DNA of 64,000 nt from Candidatus Obscuribacterales bacterium. Its GTDB lineage: Bacteria > Cyanobacteriota > Vampirovibrionia > Obscuribacterales > Obscuribacteraceae. Location: positions 124,001 through 188,000 of the forward strand of contig JAIELX010000008.1 in assembly GCA_019752635.1 (NCBI GenBank), written 5' to 3'. The notes beneath the pieces are model-generated. The model was not told the DNA's origin, did no database searches, and was given only the letters and a program-made list of their open reading frames with translations. The translations under genes and the position numbers were made by a program. Numbering within the stretch: position 1 is the first letter of the stretch; each line of letters opens with the position of its first letter. Positions 16,061 through 24,141 of the stretch are shown one piece after another.

Positions 16061-17548
16061 TTAGTTGGAGAACCACTTCTCACCGTTGAAGGTGCAAAGG
16101 TGTTCAGTCTTCACGAAGTCCAACTTCGCGCCGATGAACTTGTTGAGTAGTTCAACAATTTCATTGTGCGTAACAGGCTTCATGTCGTCATGCAAGAAAC
16201 GTGCGCGCCAGTGGTCGGTGCAGAAGGTTTCAGGCAATCCGCCCGGATATACTCGTACACCACGGTTGGTGAGCATCTTGAATGGAAGCTTGGCGGTGCC
16301 GAGCTTTTCAATTTGCTTGCCGATTTCTTCGGCGCTTCCATTCTTCCAATCGACATAGACATCCACGCCGACAGTTTCTTTGGTTTCGCGAGCATGGGTG
16401 CTCTTGACGCTACGAATGTCGCCTTTCGGAGCATTTTGGTTGTAGCTGACAGGAGCCAATTTGACAGGCTTTTGTCCAAGTCTGTCGACAACAGCTTGAG
16501 CAAATTCCTTAGTTCCTACTTTTTGCTTGCTGACACCTTCTTCAAAGATGTCGTAGGTGTGAATTCCGTCTTCCAACGTCTTCAACCAAGCGTTGTGAAC
16601 GCTTTCAGCGATATCCGGCTGGTCGATGTGCACCATCATTTGAACAGCACCGAGCAATAGTCCCGAAGGGTTAGCCAAGTTCTGTCCAGCGCGGCGAGGA
16701 GCAGATCCGTGAATCGCTTCGAACATGGCGCAGTGATCGCCGATGTTAGCGGAACCCGCCAAACCGACAGAGCCGGCGATTTGAGCGGCTACATCCGACA
16801 AAATGTCACCGTACAAGTTCGGCATCACAAGTACGTCGAATGCTTCCGGCGTATCGGCCATTTTCGCTGCACCGATGTCGACGATCCAGGCCTCTTTTTC
16901 GATGTCCGGATACTCAGCACCGATTTCATCGAACACTTTGTGGAAGAGTCCGTCGGTCAGCTTCATGATATTGTCCTTCATGAAGCAAGTAACTTTCTTG
17001 CGGTTGTAGCGGCGAGCGTACTCGAAGGCATAACGAACGATCTTTTCGGAGCCGGGACGGCTGATCAGCTTGAGGCACTGGTACACTTCGTCAGTTTGAC
17101 GATACTCGATACCGGCGTACAAATCTTCTTCGTTCTCACGAACAATTACCAAGTTCTGCTTAGGATACTTGGTGTCTACAAACGGGTGGTATGACACACA
17201 AGGACGAACGTTGGCGTACAGACCAAGGGTCTTACGTGTGGCAACGTTCAAGCTCTGATAGCCGCCGCCTTGAGGGGTGGTGATCGGAGCTTTCAGAAAT
17301 ACCTTCGTTCTTCGCAGCGAATCCCAGCTGGAAGGTTCGATACCGGTGGTGATACCGCGGAGATAAACCTTCTCTCCGATCTCGATTTCTTCAATTTCGA
17401 TGCGAGCACCAGCTTCCTTAAGAATGTGGAGCGTTGCATCCATGATTTCGGGTCCGATGCCGTCGCCCTTGGCTACGGTAATCGGTACTTTGGTCTGTGT
17501 GGCGGTTGAACCTTTGCCTTCTGTTCCAGGCTGGGTTGTGCTTGACAT
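16061..17548 (-). CDS. icd: Isocitrate dehydrogenase, long (Thermus/Rickettsia-type)
   Basis: Oxidative decarboxylation of isocitrate to 2-oxoglutarate in the TCA cycle. It has VAKGDGIGPEIMDATL at the start, the substrate-binding segment YANVRPC, ENEEDLYAGIEY, and PNLYGDILSDVAAQIAGSVG (metal and substrate Asp). At 495 residues it is ~150 longer than short IDHs. The extra C-terminal domain (from about residue 345, with DVYVDWKNGSAEEIGKQI) is the one found in the Thermus thermophilus enzyme of almost the same length. NADP is the likely cofactor by family but is not proved here. ATG at 17548 has GGAGGG 7 bases upstream. Single-gene unit ending at a hairpin. Confidence 0.95.
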   Translation of the reverse strand: MSSTTQPGTEGKGSTATQTKVPITVAKGDGIGPEIMDATLHILKEAGARIEIEEIEIGEKVYLRGITTGIEPSSWDSLRRTKVFLKAPITTPQGGGYQSLNVATRKTLGLYANVRPCVSYHPFVDTKYPKQNLVIVRENEEDLYAGIEYRQTDEVYQCLKLISRPGSEKIVRYAFEYARRYNRKKVTCFMKDNIMKLTDGLFHKVFDEIGAEYPDIEKEAWIVDIGAAKMADTPEAFDVLVMPNLYGDILSDVAAQIAGSVGLAGSANIGDHCAMFEAIHGSAPRRAGQNLANPSGLLLGAVQMMVHIDQPDIAESVHNAWLKTLEDGIHTYDIFEEGVSKQKVGTKEFAQAVVDRLGQKPVKLAPVSYNQNAPKGDIRSVKSTHARETKETVGVDVYVDWKNGSAEEIGKQIEKLGTAKLPFKMLTNRGVRVYPGGLPETFCTDHWRARFLHDDMKPVTHNEIVELLNKFIGAKLDFVKTEHLCTFNGEKWFSN

Positions 17549-17725
17549 TCGTTATCCCTCCAATTGTCTCTATCCATCGAGAGACACATCGCTAGAGTTA
17601 GAGTACATAGAGAGCCATGGTAACAGCGCCCGGGTGACAGTTAGCCCGTTCTAATCGAATCTTTAGGAAGCGCCTACGCGCGTATACACACCGCTCTCGG
17701 GGTCAGGGCCCGACTAGACGCGATT

Positions 17726-20203
17726 CTAGCGCATGAGAACGGCAGGATTGGCTACAGGTGTGGTGCTCGAGCTGGAGCCGATGCTTGTTTTCGGTCCGTT
17801 CCCCGACTGAGTGTTGGCTTTGTGCGCCGCGTAGGAAAGCAGACTAGTGGCCTGGGCAAGGTAGCCCGTAATGTATCGAGCACGAGGATCCCGTTTTACA
17901 AAGCTTTCCAGGGACAGCCAGTCGCGAACGGACTTATCGAGACTACTGATTTGTGCACTCAAGGCAATGATTTGTGAGCTAGTCGCACGCCCCGACTGCA
18001 TGGCATGCAATTGCCTTTGTATTGAATCAATTTGGGAAAGCACTTCGTTGGTAAGTGCGCGATCGGAAACTATCGGCCGCTCGGGGTCTTGCACGTAACG
18101 ACCGATGCTTTTGGCAAAACCATCGAAGATCAATGTAGCAGCGCGAAGCGGGTCTGATTGAGGGGTCATTACCGGCGGACGGCGGTATGGTCCTAGCTGA
18201 AGCACACCGGATTTCTTCTCGTCCAACTGGGCGACAGCAAACATGGTATTACCCAAGGTGCCCAGCGATCGTGAAATATCCAACTGCTCGACCAAACCTG
18301 CGGTGTCAAGATCCTTAATGAAGAGCCCTGGATAGACCATCGCTTTATTCTCAGTACTCTGGCGAACATAGCCGGCCATCTTGTTCAGCTCAGCACCTTT
18401 GATCACGTATGTCATCGGGTTGAGCGTATCGACCCAACCATTAGCGACCCAACTCTCCCAGTCTTGTTGAATTTGATCGGCACGATTATTCTTAGGCATT
18501 GCATAAACCGCAGCGGAGATTCGCACCCCCGGCTTAATACCGCGTATAGTGGCTGAGATATCTTGCACAAAAGTGCTGACTTGCTTCTGCTTCCAATTTA
18601 TAAACGCCTGCCGAGTCTTTTCATCGAATCGGTCCAGCGACAGCCGGCTTTCGCGTTCGAACCGAACCCTGCTCGCCCAGTTCAACCCCATCTCGCCCCC
18701 CTTCCCGTTGAAAGGATAACGAATGTAATCCAACTGAAAGCCGTCCAGATCGTATCCCTTCACTATTTCGAGCGCCAAATTCTTGATAAATTTCCTTGCT
18801 TCCGGAGCGCTCGGATCCAACCAGAATTCATGCTGTTTAGGCGGAATCAAGGCACCTTTGCCGGAAGTAAGAGCGAGGGCGAAATCTGAAGCACACAGGA
18901 CCGGTCCTGGGTAATCCGCATCTTGCTTGATGATCGGGTTGTGAAAAGTGTTTCCCACGTTAAACGTCCAGAACCAAGCGTGAATCTCCATGCCGCGCCG
19001 ATGCGCTTCTTGAACTGCCGTGCCTAGCGGATCCCAGCCTACTGTCTGCGGATTCTGCGTTGAAATTTTGCTCGGATACATAGTGAACCCGGCATTATTC
19101 GTTTCAAAATAGACAACGTTAATGCCGGCCTTTTTCAGCCGGTCAAACAGGTTAGACATACCCTGCGGGTTCTGACAGGCGACAATGGTTCCCCGATCAA
19201 GCCAGATCGACCGGGCCTCAACAAGACGCACCGGCATGGCTTGCGCGTAAGCCAGAGAAAACTCATTGCGAGCGGCGCCAAGCTCTCCGTCAGCTTCGAA
19301 AAATTTACCTTGCTGATAGTATTCTGAAAACGATCTGGCGTGAGTTAACGCCAAGTCGTAATGCTTCTGCACAATTTTAAGCGGTACAGCCAGGTCGGCC
19401 TGCCTTGCAGTCGCTATCGCATCCTCAGTACGCTTGCGCAGCGCTTCTAAGTCTTCCTGATATTTGCGATACTCTTTATCGCTGAAGTGGGCAGTCGCCT
19501 GCTGACTGAGCCCTGGCGAAAGATCGTCCAGCGCCATCGTCAAAATAGTGACATTCGTTTCAGTTTCGCCTTGTAAGCCGGGCGCCCAGCCCAAGAACAT
19601 GCTACCGCCAAGACGGCTCATCGCCGCACCCTTAGTACCACCGGCGGTATCTTGCCACTTGGCCACGGCAGCGCTGTCATCACTGGTTGTCACATCGGCC
19701 ACCAGCGTTCCGATCGCAAACTCACGCGCAAAAACCGGCTGCTTTGAGCGCTGCCAGCTTAGCTGTTCCGTTCCCTGAATAGTGGTATGACCATTTGTCT
19801 TTGCACCAGCCAATGCTTGTACAGCCGAACCGCTCTCACCGGGCATGCCACCACCATCGGTAGCAAGAATTTTGCCTCCCGATTGCAAATACTGCTTAAT
19901 CGCTTCCACCCCCTCGGGGCGAAGGTCGACCAGCAAAGGCAACATTAGTACTTTATAGGCTGCAAGGCGAGAAGGGGTCAGATCATTGTCCGACAGAACG
20001 TCATAACGCAGATTGGCGGCTTCCAAGGTCCTCTTGAAAGTCTGAAAATCTTCATCAAACGTTCCAATGTTCTGGTATTGGTAGGTTTCAGCATTCCTGG
20101 CCGATTTGAGTACGGCCAGCGGAGGCGCCGCCAGCACAACACTACCCAAAGCGCTCAAAACGCATGCTATCAATCCGGACAACAGCCACAGCTTTGCTTT
20201 CAC
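17726..20203 (-). CDS. Secreted glycosidase-like protein (GHL10/DUF187 type)
   Basis: 825 residues with a signal peptide (WLLSGLIACVLSALGSVVLA). Residues ~30-240 resemble the glutamine-amidotransferase-like fold that often precedes glycosidase domains (LMLPLLVDLRPEGVEAIKQY, GGKILATDGGG). The main domain (~345-660) is a TIM-barrel of the GHL10 family, with IWLDRGTI, VYFETNNAG, EIHAWFWTFN, DGFQLDYIRYP and RISAAVYAM at the usual strand positions. Asp in GFQLDYIRYP is the likely catalytic or binding residue. The C-terminal ~120 residues are helical. Substrate is probably a cell-wall or extracellular glycan (inference). The start is GTG with only a weak ribosome site. Confidence 0.85.
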   Translation of the reverse strand: MKAKLWLLSGLIACVLSALGSVVLAAPPLAVLKSARNAETYQYQNIGTFDEDFQTFKRTLEAANLRYDVLSDNDLTPSRLAAYKVLMLPLLVDLRPEGVEAIKQYLQSGGKILATDGGGMPGESGSAVQALAGAKTNGHTTIQGTEQLSWQRSKQPVFAREFAIGTLVADVTTSDDSAAVAKWQDTAGGTKGAAMSRLGGSMFLGWAPGLQGETETNVTILTMALDDLSPGLSQQATAHFSDKEYRKYQEDLEALRKRTEDAIATARQADLAVPLKIVQKHYDLALTHARSFSEYYQQGKFFEADGELGAARNEFSLAYAQAMPVRLVEARSIWLDRGTIVACQNPQGMSNLFDRLKKAGINVVYFETNNAGFTMYPSKISTQNPQTVGWDPLGTAVQEAHRRGMEIHAWFWTFNVGNTFHNPIIKQDADYPGPVLCASDFALALTSGKGALIPPKQHEFWLDPSAPEARKFIKNLALEIVKGYDLDGFQLDYIRYPFNGKGGEMGLNWASRVRFERESRLSLDRFDEKTRQAFINWKQKQVSTFVQDISATIRGIKPGVRISAAVYAMPKNNRADQIQQDWESWVANGWVDTLNPMTYVIKGAELNKMAGYVRQSTENKAMVYPGLFIKDLDTAGLVEQLDISRSLGTLGNTMFAVAQLDEKKSGVLQLGPYRRPPVMTPQSDPLRAATLIFDGFAKSIGRYVQDPERPIVSDRALTNEVLSQIDSIQRQLHAMQSGRATSSQIIALSAQISSLDKSVRDWLSLESFVKRDPRARYITGYLAQATSLLSYAAHKANTQSGNGPKTSIGSSSSTTPVANPAVLMR

Positions 20204-20255
20204 GGCAATCTACCCAACAAGCAGCCCCCGCCCATCATTATCCCGGGAAACCGGG

Positions 20256-21401
20256 CTATAGTGGAATGTCTACCTTATTTGTATTGTAGAGTTTAATAAG
20301 GGTGTTTACGTCTCGCCTGGACATGCGGGAGTGTTCATCGCTCACGGGATACATTATGTCGGAACGACACGGACTGTGCCCGAGAAGTCCCAGCGCATGA
20401 CCTAGTTCATGAGTAATGATGCCCTGCAGACACCTATAGCGAATCGCATAGTCCTTGGTCATAATCAGATCGAGATTAACTTCCACTACCTGCGGTGGCA
20501 CAGTATACTTCGGTCCCATCCTCGGAACGTAGACGGGAATGGGCACCGCGCCGACCGACAGCAGAGAAAGGTTCCCCCCCCCCTTGGTGTACTTCAAAAT
20601 GGTATGGGCCCCCAACAAGCATCCGTTATTGTCAGCCTTTGTTCCAAGGTGCTTCCACAGCACCCGAATTCGCGCCGATTCACTATTGTCTACCTGTACA
20701 AATCGAACAGCCGCATCAGTTCGCGACTCCCAGGCCTCGAATGCGCGAACCACGCAGTTGACAAAATCGCGATCAGGGTACGGTTGAATATAGACGGGAA
20801 TCGGCATTGCCTTGAAACGAATCACCCTTCCTTTAGCGGCTTTGGCAACTTCGGCATAGTAATCCGGCACGGACATGAACGAGGGGTCGTCTTTCCGCGT
20901 TAGCGCCGGAGGAAACGCATTGATCAAAGGCAGCGCGTCGACCGCGAAGTTGGGATGCATCAGTCCCGGGGGTGCGATAACCGGAGTTCCTATACGCCCC
21001 TCAATCCTCGACGCAGGCAGAGCGCTTGCGGTCGTTGCCGAAGTGGCACTGTCGCTGCCCGTGGACTCCGGCGAGGTTTTCATCACCGCGTTGCGAGCCG
21101 AGACGATCCGTCGCACCGCCTCCAACCTGGGGAAGAGAGCTCCAATTTGCGGCTTGCCAAAAACCTTTTGTTCCAGAGCAGAGAGCCGCTGCATAACAGG
21201 CTTTCCCGTTTCGGCAGCGCTGCCGCACGCGACCTCCAGAGTGGAAAGTTCGTTTGAGATTGCCGCCGGCTCCTGTCCGTACGCCGGAACCCCGGCAAAG
21301 CTGCCGAAAATCAGCACGGAGAACACCGGAATCGTCGCATGAATGACCATTGCAGTCACAGCCAAAAATCGACTGCCGGAACTTTTTGCGCTCTTCAACA
21401 T
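20256..21401 (-). CDS. Secreted matrixin-like zinc metalloprotease
   Basis: 381 residues with an N-terminal hydrophobic signal segment (FLAVTAMVIHATIPVFSVLI). The C-terminal metzincin domain carries the full zinc motif HELGHALGLLGH (His331, His335, His341 by my count), followed by the Met-turn SDIMYP, which is diagnostic of matrixin-type proteases. The preceding segment (VNCVVRAFEAWESRTDAAVRFV) matches the active-site fold start of M10 enzymes. Residues ~40-190 may be a propeptide; I see no obvious PRCG-type cysteine switch. A run of ten G on the coding strand (20574-20583) encodes Lys-Gly-Gly-Gly about 85 residues before the zinc motif, so a one-base slip would inactivate the enzyme. Confidence 0.9.
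   Translation of the reverse strand: MLKSAKSSGSRFLAVTAMVIHATIPVFSVLIFGSFAGVPAYGQEPAAISNELSTLEVACGSAAETGKPVMQRLSALEQKVFGKPQIGALFPRLEAVRRIVSARNAVMKTSPESTGSDSATSATTASALPASRIEGRIGTPVIAPPGLMHPNFAVDALPLINAFPPALTRKDDPSFMSVPDYYAEVAKAAKGRVIRFKAMPIPVYIQPYPDRDFVNCVVRAFEAWESRTDAAVRFVQVDNSESARIRVLWKHLGTKADNNGCLLGAHTILKYTKGGGNLSLLSVGAVPIPVYVPRMGPKYTVPPQVVEVNLDLIMTKDYAIRYRCLQGIITHELGHALGLLGHSPCRSDIMYPVSDEHSRMSRRDVNTLIKLYNTNKVDIPL
20574..20583. repeat. Ten-base C/G homopolymer inside the metalloprotease gene
   Basis: Ten consecutive C on the plus strand are read as GGG codons in the minus-strand protease gene, upstream of the zinc-binding motif. In this sequence the frame is intact. Confidence 0.75.
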
Positions 21402-21541
21402 TCGGCGATTATCCCGTGCACATTCTAGGCAAAAGCGGATCGCGTTATTTTAACGTGCGAAGCTTCAATTCTTTATGCTACCTTAATTAATAGACGAAAG
21501 GCTGAACGCATTCAAGGCCGGACCAGTTGCGAGTCGGATCG

Positions 21542-21844
21542 ATGGACGAAAGATTGCGAGAATTAGCGGAGAAACGCTATCGCCAGCAAGAATTTCTCCA
21601 AACGCTTTTTGAATTAGCCGTCGAGAACCAATGGTTCGACGTTCGTCATATGGTGCAACACGACATGGCCAAAGCCATCATCGCAGACTATTCACTTGAA
21701 CAAGGACTCGATTACCTCAACACCACGGTGTTTTACGACACGTGGGAATCGGTGATCGAAGTAGGCTGGAGTGCATTTTGCACACATACCGGTCTGACGC
21801 GCGAGCGAGTAGACCGGCATCTGCAGGACTTAACCGAGCGCTAA
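21542..21844 (+). CDS. Small unknown helical protein
   Basis: 100 residues, no family recognised. It is predicted mostly helical, with a charged N-terminus (MDERLRELAEKRYRQQEF), a Trp/Phe-containing middle and TRERVDRHLQDLTER at the end. There is no signal peptide. ATG at 21542 is preferred over an in-frame TTG at 21527; neither has a strong ribosome site. It is divergent from the metalloprotease gene and its stop overlaps the stop of the convergent copper-oxidase-like gene in a shared CTAA. Confidence 0.7.
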   Translation: MDERLRELAEKRYRQQEFLQTLFELAVENQWFDVRHMVQHDMAKAIIADYSLEQGLDYLNTTVFYDTWESVIEVGWSAFCTHTGLTRERVDRHLQDLTER

Positions 21845-22926
21845 CGAACCGAATTTCCGACATCATCCGGGTAACGAACTACTATCGCAAGCCCCCCGGG
21901 GAATACGCCGTTGTCGCTGCTCTGTGACGGCACCATGGATGATAGCGCCCAGACGCCCGGATTGTCCGCGGTGAACTCCAAATCCATGCGCTCGCCAGGA
22001 TTGACAGTCACGGTATCGCGAACGGTATGAGGCTCTGTCGACTCGGAACCGTTGGTAGCAACGACCTCGAATCGATGACCGGTCATGGTCAGCGGACAAG
22101 ATTGCGACGACGCGTTCACAACACGCAACCGCACGCGCTCGCCACGCTTAACCTCAAGAGGAGGGATGGCTGGAGCAGACTTGCCGTTGGCCAGAAGAAG
22201 GGGATAACTCTTCCCGACGATAGGCTTACCGGTAGCATCCACGCGTGCAGCATTTTTGTCACCAACGTTCCACTGCCCCAAAAGCAAAACATAGTCTCGC
22301 TCCCACGTCTTAGGAACGCTACGCGGTTCAACAATCATCGCGCCGTAGAGACCGCGCGACATTTGCTCTGCATGCGTCACTTGCGGGTGATACCAATAGG
22401 TCCCGGGGTTGGAGGCAACGAATTCGAAAGTATAAGACTCTCCCGGCGCGATCAACCCGCCGCCCTTCCTGGGCAGGCCGCTTACCGACTGAGGAAGAAT
22501 CATGCCGTGAAAATACAAGCTGGTGCTGATCTTCATCTGATTCTGAACGGTGACTTGCACGCGATCCCCCTCCTGCACACGGATGTCCGGTCCCGGGGTT
22601 TTGCTGTTATAGGTAAGCGCAGATACAGTCCGTCCCGGACACAACTCCCACGCAGCTTCCTTGCACTGCAACTGAACTTCTTTCATTTGCCTGCGTGCTT
22701 GGACGTCCGCGCCTACATGTTGCATCTGCTGCAGAGCATCTTGCATATTTGAACGAATAGAGTTCATTTCCCGGCGCATATCATGGAGCTCGTTTTTCTC
22801 TTGCATTTGCTGGGTGGGCAAGTCGGCGGCGTCATCGATCTCCGCGGCGCCGGTTACCAAAGGCGAGAGCAGCGACGACGCAGCCACCGCCAACAGCGTG
22901 CTATTGCTGACAGTTCTTTTGCGCAT
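21841..22926 (-). CDS. Multicopper-oxidase-like protein lacking copper ligands
   Basis: 361 residues with a signal peptide, a helical/coiled-coil segment (~35-85) and two cupredoxin-like domains. The fold is recognisable from TYNSKTPGPDIRVQEGDRV, FVASNPGTYWYHPQ and GLYGAMIVEP. The ligands are mostly gone: LH-x-HG reads LYFHG (only His140), YH-x-H reads YHPQVTH (His180, His185), and HPFHLHGH reads CPLTMTGH. The C-terminal HCH-x3-H is replaced by a stretch around Trp326 (WALSSMVPSQ) without His or Cys. Type 1 copper and the trinuclear site cannot form normally, so this is probably not a laccase; it may be a structural or single-metal derivative. It starts one base after the stop of the universal stress gene. 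Confidence 0.85.
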   Translation of the reverse strand: MRKRTVSNSTLLAVAASSLLSPLVTGAAEIDDAADLPTQQMQEKNELHDMRREMNSIRSNMQDALQQMQHVGADVQARRQMKEVQLQCKEAAWELCPGRTVSALTYNSKTPGPDIRVQEGDRVQVTVQNQMKISTSLYFHGMILPQSVSGLPRKGGGLIAPGESYTFEFVASNPGTYWYHPQVTHAEQMSRGLYGAMIVEPRSVPKTWERDYVLLLGQWNVGDKNAARVDATGKPIVGKSYPLLLANGKSAPAIPPLEVKRGERVRLRVVNASSQSCPLTMTGHRFEVVATNGSESTEPHTVRDTVTVNPGERMDLEFTADNPGVWALSSMVPSQSSDNGVFPGGLAIVVRYPDDVGNSVR

Positions 22927-22927
22927 A

Positions 22928-23836
22928 CTAATTATCCGTAGGCTTGTGAGTTCGCTTTACTACTGCCACTGCGCACGGTGCATACCTGGCAACCTTGTGC
23001 GAAACACTTCCAAGCAAGAAGTGCTGAATCGCTGTCTTTCCTTCCGCACCAATAATGATGAGATCAGCGCGAACCGATTCGGCGGTCTTGATGATCTGAT
23101 TTTGCGGCTTCCCTTCCACCAATGACAGGTCAATGTTTTTGACACCCAAGTCGGAGAGAATCCGCTTACCATCGGCAAGAATACTCTCGCCTTCCATCAG
23201 CAGGTTTTGCTCAATCGCCGAAATGAATTCGACCGGACTGAGGAATTTCACTGGATCAGCGACATCCACAGAATGCACCAGCAGAACTTTCGCAGAAGAC
23301 TCATTCAATTTGAACATTTCCACGGCACTTCGCAAGGCGTCCTTCGAGTTTGGCGACCCGTCAACACCTATCACGACTTGCTTAAGCGGCTCAACCGGTT
23401 TTTCCGTCGGTCGACAAATCAAAATGGTGCCGGGCCCGTGTTTTAACACTTTGGCGGACACGCTTCCCAAAAGAATTCTTTCCATCAAGACGTGTTTGCC
23501 CGGACACAGTACTGTGATCTCACAGTTTTCATCGCGAGCAACAGTCTCAATCATCATTGCGGGCGGTCCGGAAACCACTTCGCTATCAACAGCAATACAC
23601 TTGCCCGCCAGCTTACTAGCCGCAGCCGCCAATTCCTCCTCAGCGCGTGCGTCAAGCTTCTGACGCCAATCATCAGGGAACTGACCTGCAGCTTGAATCA
23701 AATTTTCATACGCCGGCCATGCCTCGTTCACGTACAACAGGTGAACGGACTTGTCCTGCAACGGCAGAATCTGCTCCAAATACTCGATGATCAACTCGGG
23801 GGGATTGACAATGTCCAGAGGCAAAAGAATTTTCAT
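22928..23836 (-). CDS. Tandem universal stress protein (two UspA domains)
   Basis: 302 residues with two Usp domains, ~1-145 and ~150-300. The second keeps the ATP-binding pattern G-x2-G-x9-G-S (GAEGKTAIQHFLLGSVS) and the start VVIGVDGSPNSKDAL. The first has a weaker version (PGKHVLMERILLGSVS) and may not bind nucleotide. Family role: cytoplasmic stress response. The gene is directly followed (1 bp) by the exported copper-oxidase-like gene, an odd pairing suggesting a shared stress condition such as redox or metal stress (inference). Confidence 0.93.
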   Translation of the reverse strand: MKILLPLDIVNPPELIIEYLEQILPLQDKSVHLLYVNEAWPAYENLIQAAGQFPDDWRQKLDARAEEELAAAASKLAGKCIAVDSEVVSGPPAMMIETVARDENCEITVLCPGKHVLMERILLGSVSAKVLKHGPGTILICRPTEKPVEPLKQVVIGVDGSPNSKDALRSAVEMFKLNESSAKVLLVHSVDVADPVKFLSPVEFISAIEQNLLMEGESILADGKRILSDLGVKNIDLSLVEGKPQNQIIKTAESVRADLIIIGAEGKTAIQHFLLGSVSHKVARYAPCAVAVVKRTHKPTDN

Positions 23837-23898
23837 TTATGACTTTCCGTTCGTGGCTTCACGCTCTACGTTAGTTCTCGATCCAGCCCCCTATTTTA

Positions 23899-23929
23899 CC
23901 CCCATGGCTTGAGCCGGGGGCTGTTTTCT
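23899..23929 (+). terminator. Orphan terminator-like hairpin
   Basis: On the plus strand CCCCC (23899-23903), a 2-base bulge and GGC pair with GCC-GGGGG (23913-23920) around a TTGA loop, followed by CTGTTTTCT. No plus-strand gene ends here, because the neighbour on the left (23836) starts on the minus strand. It could end an unseen small transcript or act as an attenuator for the gene at 24142. Confidence 0.4.
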
Positions 23930-23930
23930 A

Positions 23931-24141
23931 AGTATTACGCCAGCCCATCCCCGTAACCGGCAGCGCCCGAGGGCGAGAGGAGACATACCGGAAGCCCCTT
24001 GTGGACTCAGACCGTTCACGGTTGAGATGTGGAGGTACGGGGTCGGAACGGCAGAGCGTTAGATCCTGACTGCCCCCGGGAAGGGTAGATGGAGAGGGCT
24101 TGTCAACCGATCCAGCCCGCGCGATTCCTGGAGGCGACAGT
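23931..24141 (+). other. Possibly structured 5' leader of the gene at 24142
   Basis: About 210 GC-rich bases without a gene. I see a long-range pairing AAGCCC (23992-23997) with GGGCTT (24096-24101) enclosing two hairpins: CTCA/TGAG with CCG-TTCA-CGG (24006-24026), and CGGG-GGCAG with CTGCC-CCCG (24038-24078). The layout is that of a structured leader RNA, but it matches no riboswitch family I know. High G+C alone can give such pairings. Confidence 0.3.
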
